A stretch of 35,665 bases of DNA, taken from contig PAQY01000009.1 of assembly GCA_002709955.1 (NCBI GenBank), forward strand, positions 60,937 through 96,601, written 5' to 3'. Under the pieces are notes generated by a model. It did not search any database. It was not told where the DNA came from and saw nothing but the letters and a program-made list of their open reading frames with translations. The position numbers and the translations under genes were made by a program. Source of the stretch: Rhodospirillaceae bacterium. GTDB lineage: Bacteria > Pseudomonadota > Alphaproteobacteria > UBA8366 > Aestuariispiraceae. Positions 17,561-25,221 of this stretch are shown one piece after another (positions within the stretch are counted from its first letter, which is position 1; each line of letters opens with the position of its first letter).

Positions 17561-17586
17561 AAAACCCCCGGTTTCCCGAGGGTTTT
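17561..17586. terminator. bidirectional terminator between the NYN gene and tRNA-Ala
   Basis: AAAACCCCCGG (17561-17571) pairs with CCGAGGGTTTT (17576-17586) with one mismatch. The A- and T-runs at the stem base let it serve the minus-strand tRNA and the plus-strand NYN gene. Confidence 0.8.
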
Positions 17587-17589
17587 CGA

Positions 17590-17665
17590 TGGTGGAGCCA
17601 AGCGGGATCGAACCGCTGACCTCTACACTGCCAGTGTAGCGCTCTCCCAGCTGAGCTATGGCCCC
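17590..17665 (-). tRNA. tRNA-Ala (anticodon GGC)
   Basis: The minus strand folds as a complete 76-nt cloverleaf including an encoded CCA end. The acceptor stem is GGGGCCA with TGGCTCC (one G-T pair). The D arm is GCTCAGCTGGGAGAGC, the anticodon arm is CTACA-CTGGCAG-TGTAG giving anticodon GGC, and the T arm contains GGTTCGATCC. It reads the alanine codon GCC (and GCU by wobble). A terminator follows its 3' end. Confidence 0.97.
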
Positions 17666-17704
17666 TTATGTGTCGGTCCTGGACTTTTTCGACCGGCGGC
17701 GCGT

Positions 17705-17732
17705 GTTATACACGCCGTATCCGGTCTCGCAA
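17705..17732 (-). promoter_or_regulatory. promoter of tRNA-Ala
   Basis: On the minus strand, TTGCGA (17727-17732) and TATAAC (17705-17710) are separated by 16 bases, placing the start about 30 nt before the mature tRNA. A nine-base inverted repeat, TGTGTCGGT (17669-17677) with ACCGACACA (17746-17754), brackets this promoter. Confidence 0.5.
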
Positions 17733-17769
17733 GAGTTTTCAAGAAACCGACACAAAGACTTTGGGATTC

Positions 17770-18126
17770 TTACAGGTCGTCGTCGTCTTTTTTGGTGCCG
17801 ACAACCGGAACATCATCGTCGTCCAGGTCGGATGTGTCTTCCAGCACGCCGTCATCGTCGTCGTCATCAACATCCAGAACGTCCAGATCATCATCATCAT
17901 CGTCGCTGTCATCATCCAGATCACCGGATGATTTGGACGCGACTTTGGCTTCCTTCTTGGGCTTGTCGTCAGGCACCTGGTTGCGACCGCGCTTCAGCTT
18001 GGTGGCGGCTTCTGGGTCGAAGACAGCCTCGCAGCTTGGGCAGATGATCGGGTCTTTCTGCATGTCATAGAACTTCGCGCCACAGCTGAGGCACAAACGC
18101 TTAAAGCCCCATTTGGGATTTGCCAT
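17770..18126 (-). CDS. TIGR02300/FYDLN-acid family protein
   Basis: The 118-residue protein starts MANPKWGFKRLCLSCGAKFY and carries a zinc-ribbon-like set Cys12, Cys15, Cys29 and Cys32, with FYDMQKDPIICPSC in place of the usual FYDLN core. After a basic linker (KLKRGRNQ) the last ~50 residues are nearly all Asp/Glu with scattered Ser and Val, encoded by GAT/GAC repeats. The family is found next to aroA across alphaproteobacteria, as here (divergent). AAGGAG precedes the ATG. Its function is unknown; the zinc ribbon plus acidic tail suggests a nucleic-acid or protein-binding accessory factor, which is inference. Confidence 0.92.
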   Translation of the reverse strand: MANPKWGFKRLCLSCGAKFYDMQKDPIICPSCEAVFDPEAATKLKRGRNQVPDDKPKKEAKVASKSSGDLDDDSDDDDDDLDVLDVDDDDDDGVLEDTSDLDDDDVPVVGTKKDDDDL

Positions 18127-18416
18127 GTCGCTGATCTCCTTCGGATTGACAGTAAAATTAATTTTTTCGGAGGCTCCCTATAGAGCAACCGCGACCGATA
18201 CGCTAGGGCGATGATACACTCATCCCCCTATTGTTCAGCCGATTGCGGGCGGAATTGCCAAATTCCAGCGGCGCTGTCAAAAGATAAATCAGGAAACGGG
18301 GTTTGTCCGTCGGCAGCCCAAGGTGTAAAACACACCCGCATCCGGAGTGATGATGTTCCAACGCCCCCGTTTCGACCGATACAGTGTCGCCGTCTATAGA
18401 ATAGGATCGTGCTGAA
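18127..18416. promoter_or_regulatory. divergent spacer between the TIGR02300 gene and aroA
   Basis: The 290-bp spacer should hold promoters for both genes. A perfect palindrome GGAATT-GCCA-AATTCC is at 18251-18266. A possible aroA -10 (TATAGA, near 18393-18398) has a weak TTCGAC about 18 bases upstream. A minus-strand frame runs through the region from inside aroA, but it has no start with a ribosome-binding site and no recognisable family, so I do not call a gene. Confidence 0.4.
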
Positions 18417-19742
18417 ATGAACTCCTCTTTAACCGTGTCTGCCGGGTCCCCTTTGATCGGAACCGCGCGGGTGCCGGGCGACAAATCCATCTCGCATCGG
18501 GCGGTTATGTTGGGCGGCCTGGCAGTCGGGACAACCCAGATCGAAGGCCTGCTGGAAGGGGAGGATGTGCTGGCAACCGCCGCCGCCTTTCGCCAGTTGG
18601 GGGCGGATGTCACGCGGCATCAGGATGGGGCTTGGACGGTGACGGGTGTTGGCCTGGGCGGATTGCGGGAACCAGAAGATATTTTGGATATGGGCAATTC
18701 CGGCACGGCGGCGCGCCTGTTATTGGGTATTCTGGCGGGCCATCCGATCCGCTGTATGATGACCGGTGATGCGTCCCTGCGGTCGCGCCCGATGGGCCGC
18801 GTGACTGATCCGCTGACGGCAATGGGCGCGCGCATTGAAACGCGCGACGGCGGGCGTCTGCCGCTGATGATCCAGGGGGCTGATATGGTCCTGCCGATTA
18901 CCTATGAATTGCCGGTCCCTTCGGCGCAGGTGAAATCTGCCGTGCTGCTGGCGGGGCTGATGGCGCGGGGCGAAACCGCCGTGATTGAATCGGTTGCCAC
19001 CCGCGATCATACAGAACGCATGCTGACCCATTTTGGCGGCAAGGTCAGCCGTGAGGCCCTGGCCGATGGCGGCAGTCGCATCGCGGTCACGGGGGAACCG
19101 GAATTGACCGCTGCTGATATCCTGGTCCCGGCCGATCCGTCCTCTGCGGCTTTTCCTTTGGTGGCGGCCTTGCTGGTGCCGGGATCGGAAGTGCATCTGC
19201 CCAATATCGGCATGAACCCGACCCGCATCGGGTTGATCAAGACCCTGCTGGAAATGGGGGCTGATATCGTTGTTGAAAATGAGCGTGTTGCAGGCGGGGA
19301 GCCGGTTGCTGACCTGATCGCGCGCCATTCCACGCTGCATGGGGTTGATGTGCCGCCAGAGCGGGCAGCCAGCATGATCGACGAATATCCGATCCTGTGC
19401 ATTGCCGCCTCTCAAGCGGAAGGAACGACCCGGATGCAGGGGGTTTCTGAATTGCGGGTCAAGGAATCCGACCGGATCGCGGTGATGGCGACGGGCCTGC
19501 GCGCCAATGGCGTGACGGTGACAGCGGGCGAGGACTGGATGCAGGTCGAAGGCCGCCCCGGTGATGTTGCAGGCGGTGCCAGGGTCGCCACCCATCTGGA
19601 TCATCGCATTGCCATGAGTTTCTTTGTCCTGGGTCTGGTGACGAAAAAGCCGGTTACCATCGATGATGCCGCCCCGATCCGCACCAGTTTCCCGAATTTC
19701 CTGGACCTGATGGCGGCGCTTGAGTCGCGGCGACAGGGATAG
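18417..19742 (+). CDS. aroA: 3-phosphoshikimate 1-carboxyvinyltransferase (EPSP synthase)
   Basis: The 441-residue enzyme catalyses the sixth step of the shikimate pathway, joining shikimate-3-phosphate and phosphoenolpyruvate. Four motifs used to define class II EPSP synthases are all present: GDKS (residues 21-24), SAQVK (169-173), RDHTE (196-200) and NPTR (267-270). GNSGTAARL (93-101) is the PEP-site loop, with Gly96 retained. [13 protein letters not shown] (116-128) and [10 protein letters not shown] are further signatures. It leads a tight operon: the next gene starts two bases after its stop, and cmk and rpsA follow. Confidence 0.97.
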   Translation: MNSSLTVSAGSPLIGTARVPGDKSISHRAVMLGGLAVGTTQIEGLLEGEDVLATAAAFRQLGADVTRHQDGAWTVTGVGLGGLREPEDILDMGNSGTAARLLLGILAGHPIRCMMTGDASLRSRPMGRVTDPLTAMGARIETRDGGRLPLMIQGADMVLPITYELPVPSAQVKSAVLLAGLMARGETAVIESVATRDHTERMLTHFGGKVSREALADGGSRIAVTGEPELTAADILVPADPSSAAFPLVAALLVPGSEVHLPNIGMNPTRIGLIKTLLEMGADIVVENERVAGGEPVADLIARHSTLHGVDVPPERAASMIDEYPILCIAASQAEGTTRMQGVSELRVKESDRIAVMATGLRANGVTVTAGEDWMQVEGRPGDVAGGARVATHLDHRIAMSFFVLGLVTKKPVTIDDAAPIRTSFPNFLDLMAALESRRQG

Positions 19743-19744
19743 GA

Positions 19745-20713
19745 ATGGCACGGATTACGACCCGCCTGACCCGCGCCTTTGGGATCGATCACCCCATCCT
19801 GTTGGCCCCCATGGCTGGCGTCAGCGGCGGCCTGTTGGCAAAGGCGGTCAGTGAGGCGGGCGGGCTGGGCCTGATCGGCGGGGGCTATGGCGATGCGGAT
19901 TTCCTGACCCAGGCATTTCGCGATGCGGGCAACAGTCCGGTTGGCTGTGGCTTTATCACCTGGTCCCTGGCGCAACAGCCGGACTTGCTGGATCTGGTCC
20001 TGTCCCACACGCCGCGCGCGATCATGCTGTCCTTTGGTGATCCACTGCCCTTTGCCGCCAAAATTACAGCAATGGACGTCCCCTTGATCTGTCAGTGTCA
20101 AACCATCGACCATGTGCGACAGGCCCTTGATGCCGGGGCCGTCGTGATCGTTGCCCAGGGGGGAGAGGCCGGGGGCCATGGCGCCCTGCGAGGAACGCTT
20201 AATTTTGTGCCGGAAGTCGCTGATTTCCTGTCCGCCCATGCGCCGGATACGCTGCTGGTTGCCGCTGGGGGCATTGCCGATGGGCGCGGTCTGGCAGCAG
20301 CCTTGATGCTGGGGGCGGATGGCGTTCTGGTCGGCACCCGGTTCTGGGCGTCCCAGGAATCCCTGGCCCCCCTGCAACACCGGCAAGCCGCACTGTCCGC
20401 GACAGGCGATGAAACGGTTCAGACATCAACCGTTGATATCGTGCGGGACAAGAACTGGCCCGCCCCGTTCAAGGTTCGGGTGCATCAGAATGCCTTCACC
20501 CGTCAATGGCACGGACGCGAAGGGGATTTGCGTGCGGTTGTGGAAGAGGCCTCAACCGCTTATACAACAGCCTTGGCAGCAGGCGATCCGCAGCAATCCG
20601 CCCCGATCTGTGGCGAAGCGATTGGCCTGATCGCCACAATTGAACCAGCCGCCCGCATCGTTCAGGCGATGGTGACACAGGCCCATGCGCGGCTGAACAG
20701 TCGATTTGAGTGA
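19745..20713 (+). CDS. nitronate monooxygenase / NAD(P)H-dependent flavin oxidoreductase family
   Basis: The 322-residue protein is an FMN TIM-barrel of the nitronate monooxygenase (2-nitropropane dioxygenase) family: PILLAPMAGVSGG at residues 17-29, VAQGGEAGGHG at 136-146 with His145 at the expected catalytic place, then VAAGGIADGRGLAAALMLGA and GVLVGTRFWAS for phosphate binding. Family members oxidise nitronates or act as NAD(P)H:quinone reductases; the substrate here is uncertain. It sits two bases after aroA and ends 14 bases before cmk, so it is embedded in an operon where aroA and cmk are usually adjacent. G+C content and codon use look like its neighbours, so any insertion is not recent. 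Confidence 0.9.
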   Translation: MARITTRLTRAFGIDHPILLAPMAGVSGGLLAKAVSEAGGLGLIGGGYGDADFLTQAFRDAGNSPVGCGFITWSLAQQPDLLDLVLSHTPRAIMLSFGDPLPFAAKITAMDVPLICQCQTIDHVRQALDAGAVVIVAQGGEAGGHGALRGTLNFVPEVADFLSAHAPDTLLVAAGGIADGRGLAAALMLGADGVLVGTRFWASQESLAPLQHRQAALSATGDETVQTSTVDIVRDKNWPAPFKVRVHQNAFTRQWHGREGDLRAVVEEASTAYTTALAAGDPQQSAPICGEAIGLIATIEPAARIVQAMVTQAHARLNSRFE

Positions 20714-20727
20714 AGGAGTTTCCAGAT

Positions 20728-21408
20728 ATGTCATCCAATGCGCCCATCATCATCGCCGTTGACGGCCCGGCCGCCAGCGGCAAGGGGACTGTGGCGCGTA
20801 AACTGGCAACCGAATTTGATTTCGCCTATCTGGATACGGGCAAACTGTATCGCGCGGTCGGTCTGGCCGTGCTGCGCGCCGGGGGCGACCCGGAAGACGA
20901 GGATGCGGCGATAGATGCCGCCAATGCCCTGGACCTGCAGACCCTGGAAGATCCTGAATTGCTGGGCGATGAAGCCGCGTCCGCCGCGTCAAAGGTGGCG
21001 GCGATTGACGGTGTTCGATCCGCCCTGTTAGCGTTTCAGAGAAGCTTTGCCGCCGCGCCGCCGGAGGGCAAATTGGGCGCGGTTCTGGATGGGCGTGACA
21101 TTGGCACGGTGATCTGTCCGGATGCGCTGGTGAAGCTGTTTGTGACCGCCAGTGTCGATATTCGTGCGCAAAGACGACACAAAGAGTTGCTCAATCGGGG
21201 TACGCCCAGTATATACCCGCGCGTTCTGGATGAATTAAAGGCCAGGGACGCGCGCGATATGAATCGTGCGACGGCCCCTTTGAAGGCGGCAGACGATGCT
21301 GTGGTACTGGATACCACGGAACTGGATGTCGATCGGTCTTTTGCCGAAGCTCTCCGCTTGATCGGGGGACCGGTAAGAGAGGCCCTTGAAGAGGCAGACG
21401 GTGCCTAA
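20728..21408 (+). CDS. cmk: cytidylate kinase
   Basis: The 226-residue enzyme phosphorylates CMP and dCMP. The P-loop is GPAASGKGT (residues 13-21), followed by FAYLDTGKLYRAVG and the nucleotide-binding GAVLDGRDIGTVICPDA; RRHKEL and DARDMNRATAPLK are the lid and substrate arginines. AAGGAG at 20713-20718 lies nine bases before the ATG at 20728, which I prefer over an in-frame GTG at 20710. It is in the usual position just upstream of rpsA. Confidence 0.97.
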   Translation: MSSNAPIIIAVDGPAASGKGTVARKLATEFDFAYLDTGKLYRAVGLAVLRAGGDPEDEDAAIDAANALDLQTLEDPELLGDEAASAASKVAAIDGVRSALLAFQRSFAAAPPEGKLGAVLDGRDIGTVICPDALVKLFVTASVDIRAQRRHKELLNRGTPSIYPRVLDELKARDARDMNRATAPLKAADDAVVLDTTELDVDRSFAEALRLIGGPVREALEEADGA

Positions 21409-21569
21409 GGGCGCGGATCTGCGATAGCGCAGAGCATAAGGTTAGGTTGGTTATGATGGTCGCACGATAAGCCTCAAGCGTGCAGCCATCCCCATTCATT
21501 TTGAGGTGAGACCGCCGGATACAACCGGATGGCCGGAAATGAAACAAGACTGAAAGGAACATCACAACC
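21409..21569 (+). promoter_or_regulatory. structured 5' leader of rpsA
   Basis: This 161-base leader has a perfect hairpin TCTGCG-ATAG-CGCAGA (21418-21433) and a longer stem GCCATCC (21485-21491) with GGATGGC (21527-21533) enclosing CCGG-ATACAA-CCGG. AAAGGA precedes the rpsA ATG. In E. coli S1 represses its own mRNA through a folded leader; a similar role here is inference. Confidence 0.45.
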
Positions 21570-23258
21570 ATGGCAAATGAAAGTTTTGCCCAGCTTCTGG
21601 AAGAATCCCTCGGCGAAAACGAGTCGCTTGAAGGGACTGTAGTAAAAGGGATCGTCATTTCTATCGACAATGACATGGTCCTGATTGATGTCGGCCTGAA
21701 GGCCGAAGGCCGCGTCGCGCTGAAGGAATTCGGCAGCCCCGGCCAGCCCGCAAATCTGAAAAAGGGCGATGAAGTCGAAGTTTTCGTAGAACGCATGGAA
21801 GACAAGAACGGCGAAGCGATGCTGAGCCGCGAAAAGGCCAAGCGCGAAGAAAGCTGGATCAAGCTGGAAGAGCAGTTCAACAAGCAGGAGCGCGTCAATG
21901 GCGTGATCTTCGGACGCGTGAAGGGTGGCTTCACGGTCGACCTGAACGGGGCCGTTGCCTTCCTGCCGGGCAGCCAGGTCGATATCCGCCCCGTGCGCGA
22001 CATCACCCCGCTGATGAACACGCCTCAGCCTTTCCAGATCCTGAAAATGGATCGCAGCCGCGGCAATATCGTTGTCTCGCGCCGCGCCGTGCTGGAAGAA
22101 ACCCGTGCTGAACAGCGCGCCGAACTGGTCGAAAACCTGAAAGAAGGTCAGGTCCTGGAAGGCGTTGTCAAAAACATAACCGATTACGGCGCATTCGTCG
22201 ATCTGGGTGGTGTAGACGGCTTGCTGCACGTCACGGATATTTCATGGCGTCGCATCAACCACCCGTCGGAAGAGCTGACAATCGGTCAAACGGTCAATGT
22301 ACAGGTTATCCGCTTCAATTCGGAAACCCAGCGCATTTCACTTGGCATGAAACAGCTGTTGTCTGATCCTTGGGAAGGCGTTGACGCCAAATATCCGGTC
22401 GGCACCAAATTCTCGGGCCGCGTCACCAACATCACCGACTACGGCGCATTTGTTGAGCTGGAAGCCGGGATTGAAGGTCTGGTGCACGTCTCCGAAATGT
22501 CCTGGACCAAGAAGAACGTTCACCCCGGCAAGATCGTCTCCACCTCTCAGGAAGTGGATGTCATGGTCTTGGATGTGGATCCGAACAAGCGTCGCATCTC
22601 GCTGGGCATCAAACAGTGCCAGGAAAATCCATGGGATACCTTCACCGAGAAGTATCCGGTGGGCGCCGAAATCGAAGGCGAGATCAAGAACATCACCGAA
22701 TTTGGTATGTTCGTTGGCTTGACCGAAGAAATCGACGGCATGGTTCACATGTCCGACATCGACTGGCACAATGCGCCGGAAGAAGCGCTTGCGGCCTATA
22801 CCAAGGGCGACATGGTCAAGGCCAAGGTCCTGGATGTGGATGTTGAGAAAGAACGCGTTTCCCTGGGCATCAAACAGCTGGAAAATGATCCGTTCGAAGA
22901 AGCCATGGATGGCCTGCGTAAGGGTGAAGTTGTCACCTGCACGGTCACCAAGGTTCTGGACAATGGCATCGAAGTGACGGTGAAAGACAATGTTCCAGGC
23001 TTTATTCGCAAGGCGGAATTGAGCCGGGATCGGTCCGAACAGCGTCCTGACCGTTTCGCCGAAGGGGAAAAGGTTGATGCCAAGATCACAGCCATCGACA
23101 AGACCACTCATAAGCTGACCCTGTCGATCAAGGCGCATGAAACTGCGGAAGAAAAAGAAGCCATGGCGGCTTACGGCTCTTCTGACTCAGGTGCGTCCCT
23201 GGGCGATATTCTGGGCGCAGCCTTGAAGAAGCAGAAAGAACAGTCGGGCGACGAATAA
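21570..23258 (+). CDS. rpsA: 30S ribosomal protein S1
   Basis: The 562-residue protein has six S1 RNA-binding repeats spread over about residues 22-525, recognised by repeated IKNITDYGAFVDLG / RVTNITDYGAFVELE / EIKNITEFGMFVGLT segments and VSLGIKQ ends. The last 40 residues are a variable tail. It binds mRNA on the small subunit and aids initiation. Codon use is strongly biased toward C-ending codons (CTG, ATC, GAA), as expected for a highly expressed gene. A clear terminator follows. Confidence 0.98.
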   Translation: MANESFAQLLEESLGENESLEGTVVKGIVISIDNDMVLIDVGLKAEGRVALKEFGSPGQPANLKKGDEVEVFVERMEDKNGEAMLSREKAKREESWIKLEEQFNKQERVNGVIFGRVKGGFTVDLNGAVAFLPGSQVDIRPVRDITPLMNTPQPFQILKMDRSRGNIVVSRRAVLEETRAEQRAELVENLKEGQVLEGVVKNITDYGAFVDLGGVDGLLHVTDISWRRINHPSEELTIGQTVNVQVIRFNSETQRISLGMKQLLSDPWEGVDAKYPVGTKFSGRVTNITDYGAFVELEAGIEGLVHVSEMSWTKKNVHPGKIVSTSQEVDVMVLDVDPNKRRISLGIKQCQENPWDTFTEKYPVGAEIEGEIKNITEFGMFVGLTEEIDGMVHMSDIDWHNAPEEALAAYTKGDMVKAKVLDVDVEKERVSLGIKQLENDPFEEAMDGLRKGEVVTCTVTKVLDNGIEVTVKDNVPGFIRKAELSRDRSEQRPDRFAEGEKVDAKITAIDKTTHKLTLSIKAHETAEEKEAMAAYGSSDSGASLGDILGAALKKQKEQSGDE

Positions 23259-23288
23259 GTCCCCAACTGAACTAAAAGACGAATGATT

Positions 23289-23324
23289 GGGCCGGTTTTC
23301 TATCAGGGAGACCGGCCCTTTTGT
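23289..23324 (+). terminator. intrinsic terminator of rpsA
   Basis: GGGCCGGT (23289-23296) pairs perfectly with ACCGGCCC (23311-23318) around a 14-base loop and is followed by TTTTGT. It lies 30 bases after the rpsA stop. Confidence 0.9.
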
Positions 23325-23627
23325 ATTAATTTAGCCATCGCAACGGTAAAATCAGCCCGTCTCATTTTCCTGAAATATTCAATAAATAGAGCGATATCGG
23401 GCGTTTGTCCTTGACTGCAAATCAGGGCTTTGGCAGGCTCTAGAATGGTTTGGTGGTCGGATCGTTTTTAAATTTGTTAAATTGAGTAATGGGGCGATAT
23501 CGTCAAGGCTGAGACAGCAAGAGCGCCTGTTTTGACGCGCTGACTGAAATGCCGCGATATCGATAGGTCAAAAATTGGCGCAGGAAGAGGATCATCCGAT
23601 GCGCCCCAAACAGGTGGGAGTAACTAT
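23325..23627 (+). promoter_or_regulatory. ihfB upstream region with three CGATATCG palindromes
   Basis: This 303-bp non-coding stretch holds GCGATATCG at 23391-23399, 23494-23502 and 23554-23562. AT-rich tracts lie near 23380 and 23465-23487. TTGACT (23411) and TAGAAT (23441) are too far apart (24 bases) to be a normal promoter pair. IHF genes are autoregulated in E. coli, but no IHF consensus was confirmed. GGGAG lies ahead of the ihfB ATG. Confidence 0.4.
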
Positions 23628-23906
23628 ATGACACGGTCCGATTTGATCGCCCGTATCGCACAGCGGCGGGGATTGTTTCAACGGGATGTGGAACGGGTTG
23701 TTTCGACCGTATTCGACGAGGTGACGCAGGCCCTGGCCCAAGGCGATCGGGTTGAATTGCGCGGCTTTGGCGCTTTTTCTGTAAAAGCGCGCGACTCTCG
23801 CACCGGTCGCAATCCCCGCACGGGAGAGGCCGTTTCCGTTGATGCGAAGTCGGTGCCTTTCTTTAAGACCGGCAAGCAATTGCGCGAACGCCTGAATACG
23901 GATTGA
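23628..23906 (+). CDS. ihfB: integration host factor beta subunit
   Basis: The 92-residue DNA-bending protein has the HU/IHF fold: helical N-terminus ([15 protein letters not shown]), [20 protein letters not shown], and the beta-arm tip GRNPRTGE with Pro64, the residue that intercalates into [18 protein letters not shown] closes the fold. The location downstream of rpsA is the classic ihfB position. It forms a heterodimer with IhfA, which is not in the window. Confidence 0.95.
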   Translation: MTRSDLIARIAQRRGLFQRDVERVVSTVFDEVTQALAQGDRVELRGFGAFSVKARDSRTGRNPRTGEAVSVDAKSVPFFKTGKQLRERLNTD

Positions 23907-24013
23907 TCCGGCTTTCATTCAATCGATCAGGTCTTTATCGGTCTTAACCCCCGCGAAGTCATGTGACGGCTAGGGCGGGTATCATGGCGAAGGCCGGAGG
24001 AACAGATAGGCGA

Positions 24014-24385
24014 ATGCGACAGATTTCTAAGCTGCTTGGTCTAATCATCACCCTGCCCATTCTGCTGGTGGCGATTTCGTTTGCTGTTTCAAATACAGAT
24101 ATCATGACGTTGCGGCTGTGGCCTTTTACCACCGAAGTCACAATGCCGACCGCTTTGGCTTTGTTCATTGTTTTGGTCTTTGGATTCGTTATCGGTGCGA
24201 TTGCGGCCTTTGTCGGGGCGGGGTCCTTGCGCAAACGTCTTCGCAATGCGGAATACCGATTGCGCCAGATGGAAATGGAACAGGCCCGGATTGCCCGTGA
24301 AAAGGAAGCCGCTGCGGCGAAGGAGCAACGGGAAACCGTGGCCCTGGAACAGCGCAGCGCAACTCCAGCCTTGGCGGCGGAATAG
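24014..24385 (+). CDS. LapA/DUF1049-domain inner-membrane protein
   Basis: The 123-residue protein has two membrane segments (about residues 4-23 and 46-69) joined by a short loop (VSNTDIMTLRLWPFTTEV), then a charged coiled-coil tail (LRKRLRNAEYRLRQMEMEQA). This is the LapA domain (lipopolysaccharide assembly protein A) architecture. A gene of this kind downstream of ihfB is common in proteobacteria. I chose the ATG at 24014, preceded by GGAGGA; alternative starts at 23984 (ATG) and 23963 (GTG) would add polar residues before the first segment. Confidence 0.8.
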   Translation: MRQISKLLGLIITLPILLVAISFAVSNTDIMTLRLWPFTTEVTMPTALALFIVLVFGFVIGAIAAFVGAGSLRKRLRNAEYRLRQMEMEQARIAREKEAAAAKEQRETVALEQRSATPALAAE

Positions 24386-24552
24386 GCGACCTTCGGTTCT
24401 TTATGGGCCCGTCGGGCCAGCCTGATCTCAAAATTGCCTCAATTTCAGCCTTAAATCTCCCTGGTCGGATGCTCGAATCGTGCGAAATTCGGGGCGATAG
24501 GACGTTCTGTGCCGCTTGGGGCCGCAGATTTAATGTGGGGATACGGACCGGT

Positions 24553-25176
24553 ATGAAAACCGATGGCATGACCGAAGACGAAATCAACCAACGCCACGCC
24601 GAAAAGATGGCCAAGAAGAAGGCTGCGCGCGACAAGATGCTGGCCGAAAAGACCATCGAAAAGGGCCTTTTGATGGTTCATACCGGCAAGGGCAAGGGCA
24701 AGACCACCGCTGCGATGGGCCTGGCTGCGCGCGCCGTTGGCAATGGCAAGAAGGTCTGTATCGTTCAATTCGTCAAAGGTGTCTGGAATACGGGGGAACG
24801 GGAGGTTCTGAAACACTTCCCCGACCGATGCGTCATGAAGGCGATGGGTGAAGGGTTCACCTGGGACACACAGGACCGCGCCCGTGATATCGCGGCGGCA
24901 ACGGCGGCCTGGGACTTTGCCAAGGAAGCCATGGCGGACCCCAGTTTCGACATGGTGATCCTGGACGAAATGAACATCGTGTTGCGCTATGATTACCTGG
25001 ATCTGGCAGAGGTCCTGAACACGCTTCAGGCGCGCCGTGACATGCTGCATGTCGTCATCACCGGCCGCAACGCCAAGGAAGAATTGATTGAGATTGCCGA
25101 CCTGGTCACTGAAATGACGCAGATCAAGCACCCTTTCCGATCCGGCGTGAAGGCGCAGATCGGAATTGAATTTTAA
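24553..25176 (+). CDS. cobO: cob(I)yrinic acid a,c-diamide adenosyltransferase
   Basis: The 207-residue enzyme transfers the adenosyl group of ATP to the cobalt of reduced corrinoids. The P-loop GKGKGKTT is at residues 45-52, preceded by LLMVHT; later CIVQFVKGVWNTGERE, MVILDEMN and VVITGRNAKEEL are CobO/BtuR signatures. The N-terminal 35 residues are a charged helix typical of CobO. The ATG at 24553 is chosen; a second ATG five codons on is possible. The 167 bases upstream contain none of the conserved cobalamin-riboswitch core (no GCCACTG). Confidence 0.95.
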   Translation: MKTDGMTEDEINQRHAEKMAKKKAARDKMLAEKTIEKGLLMVHTGKGKGKTTAAMGLAARAVGNGKKVCIVQFVKGVWNTGEREVLKHFPDRCVMKAMGEGFTWDTQDRARDIAAATAAWDFAKEAMADPSFDMVILDEMNIVLRYDYLDLAEVLNTLQARRDMLHVVITGRNAKEELIEIADLVTEMTQIKHPFRSGVKAQIGIEF

Positions 25177-25221
25177 GCCGCGTCGCCGTCTGGCGAAGGC
25201 ATTCAGGAAAGGACTTACTCC

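Noticed and set aside
17780-17930. Repetitive GAT/GAC trinucleotide tract that could look like a satellite repeat
   Set aside because: It is the coding sequence of the Asp-rich tail of the TIGR02300 protein, in frame and with a stop at the end.
18203-18613. 136-codon minus-strand frame covering the aroA 5' end and upstream spacer
   Set aside because: Half of it is antisense to aroA; no start with a ribosome-binding sequence and no family resemblance in the remainder.
18720-19751. 343-codon minus-strand frame inside aroA
   Set aside because: Antisense shadow; aroA has all family motifs on the plus strand.
22338-23138. 266-codon minus-strand frame inside rpsA
   Set aside because: Antisense shadow of a highly biased gene; the product has no recognisable features.
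23411-23446. TTGACT and TAGAAT as an ihfB promoter
   Set aside because: The spacer is 24 bases, too long for a sigma70 promoter.
24386-24552. Possible cobalamin riboswitch upstream of cobO
   Set aside because: The conserved core (GCCACTG and partner elements) is not present; only a short GGCCC-GTC-GGGCC hairpin is seen.
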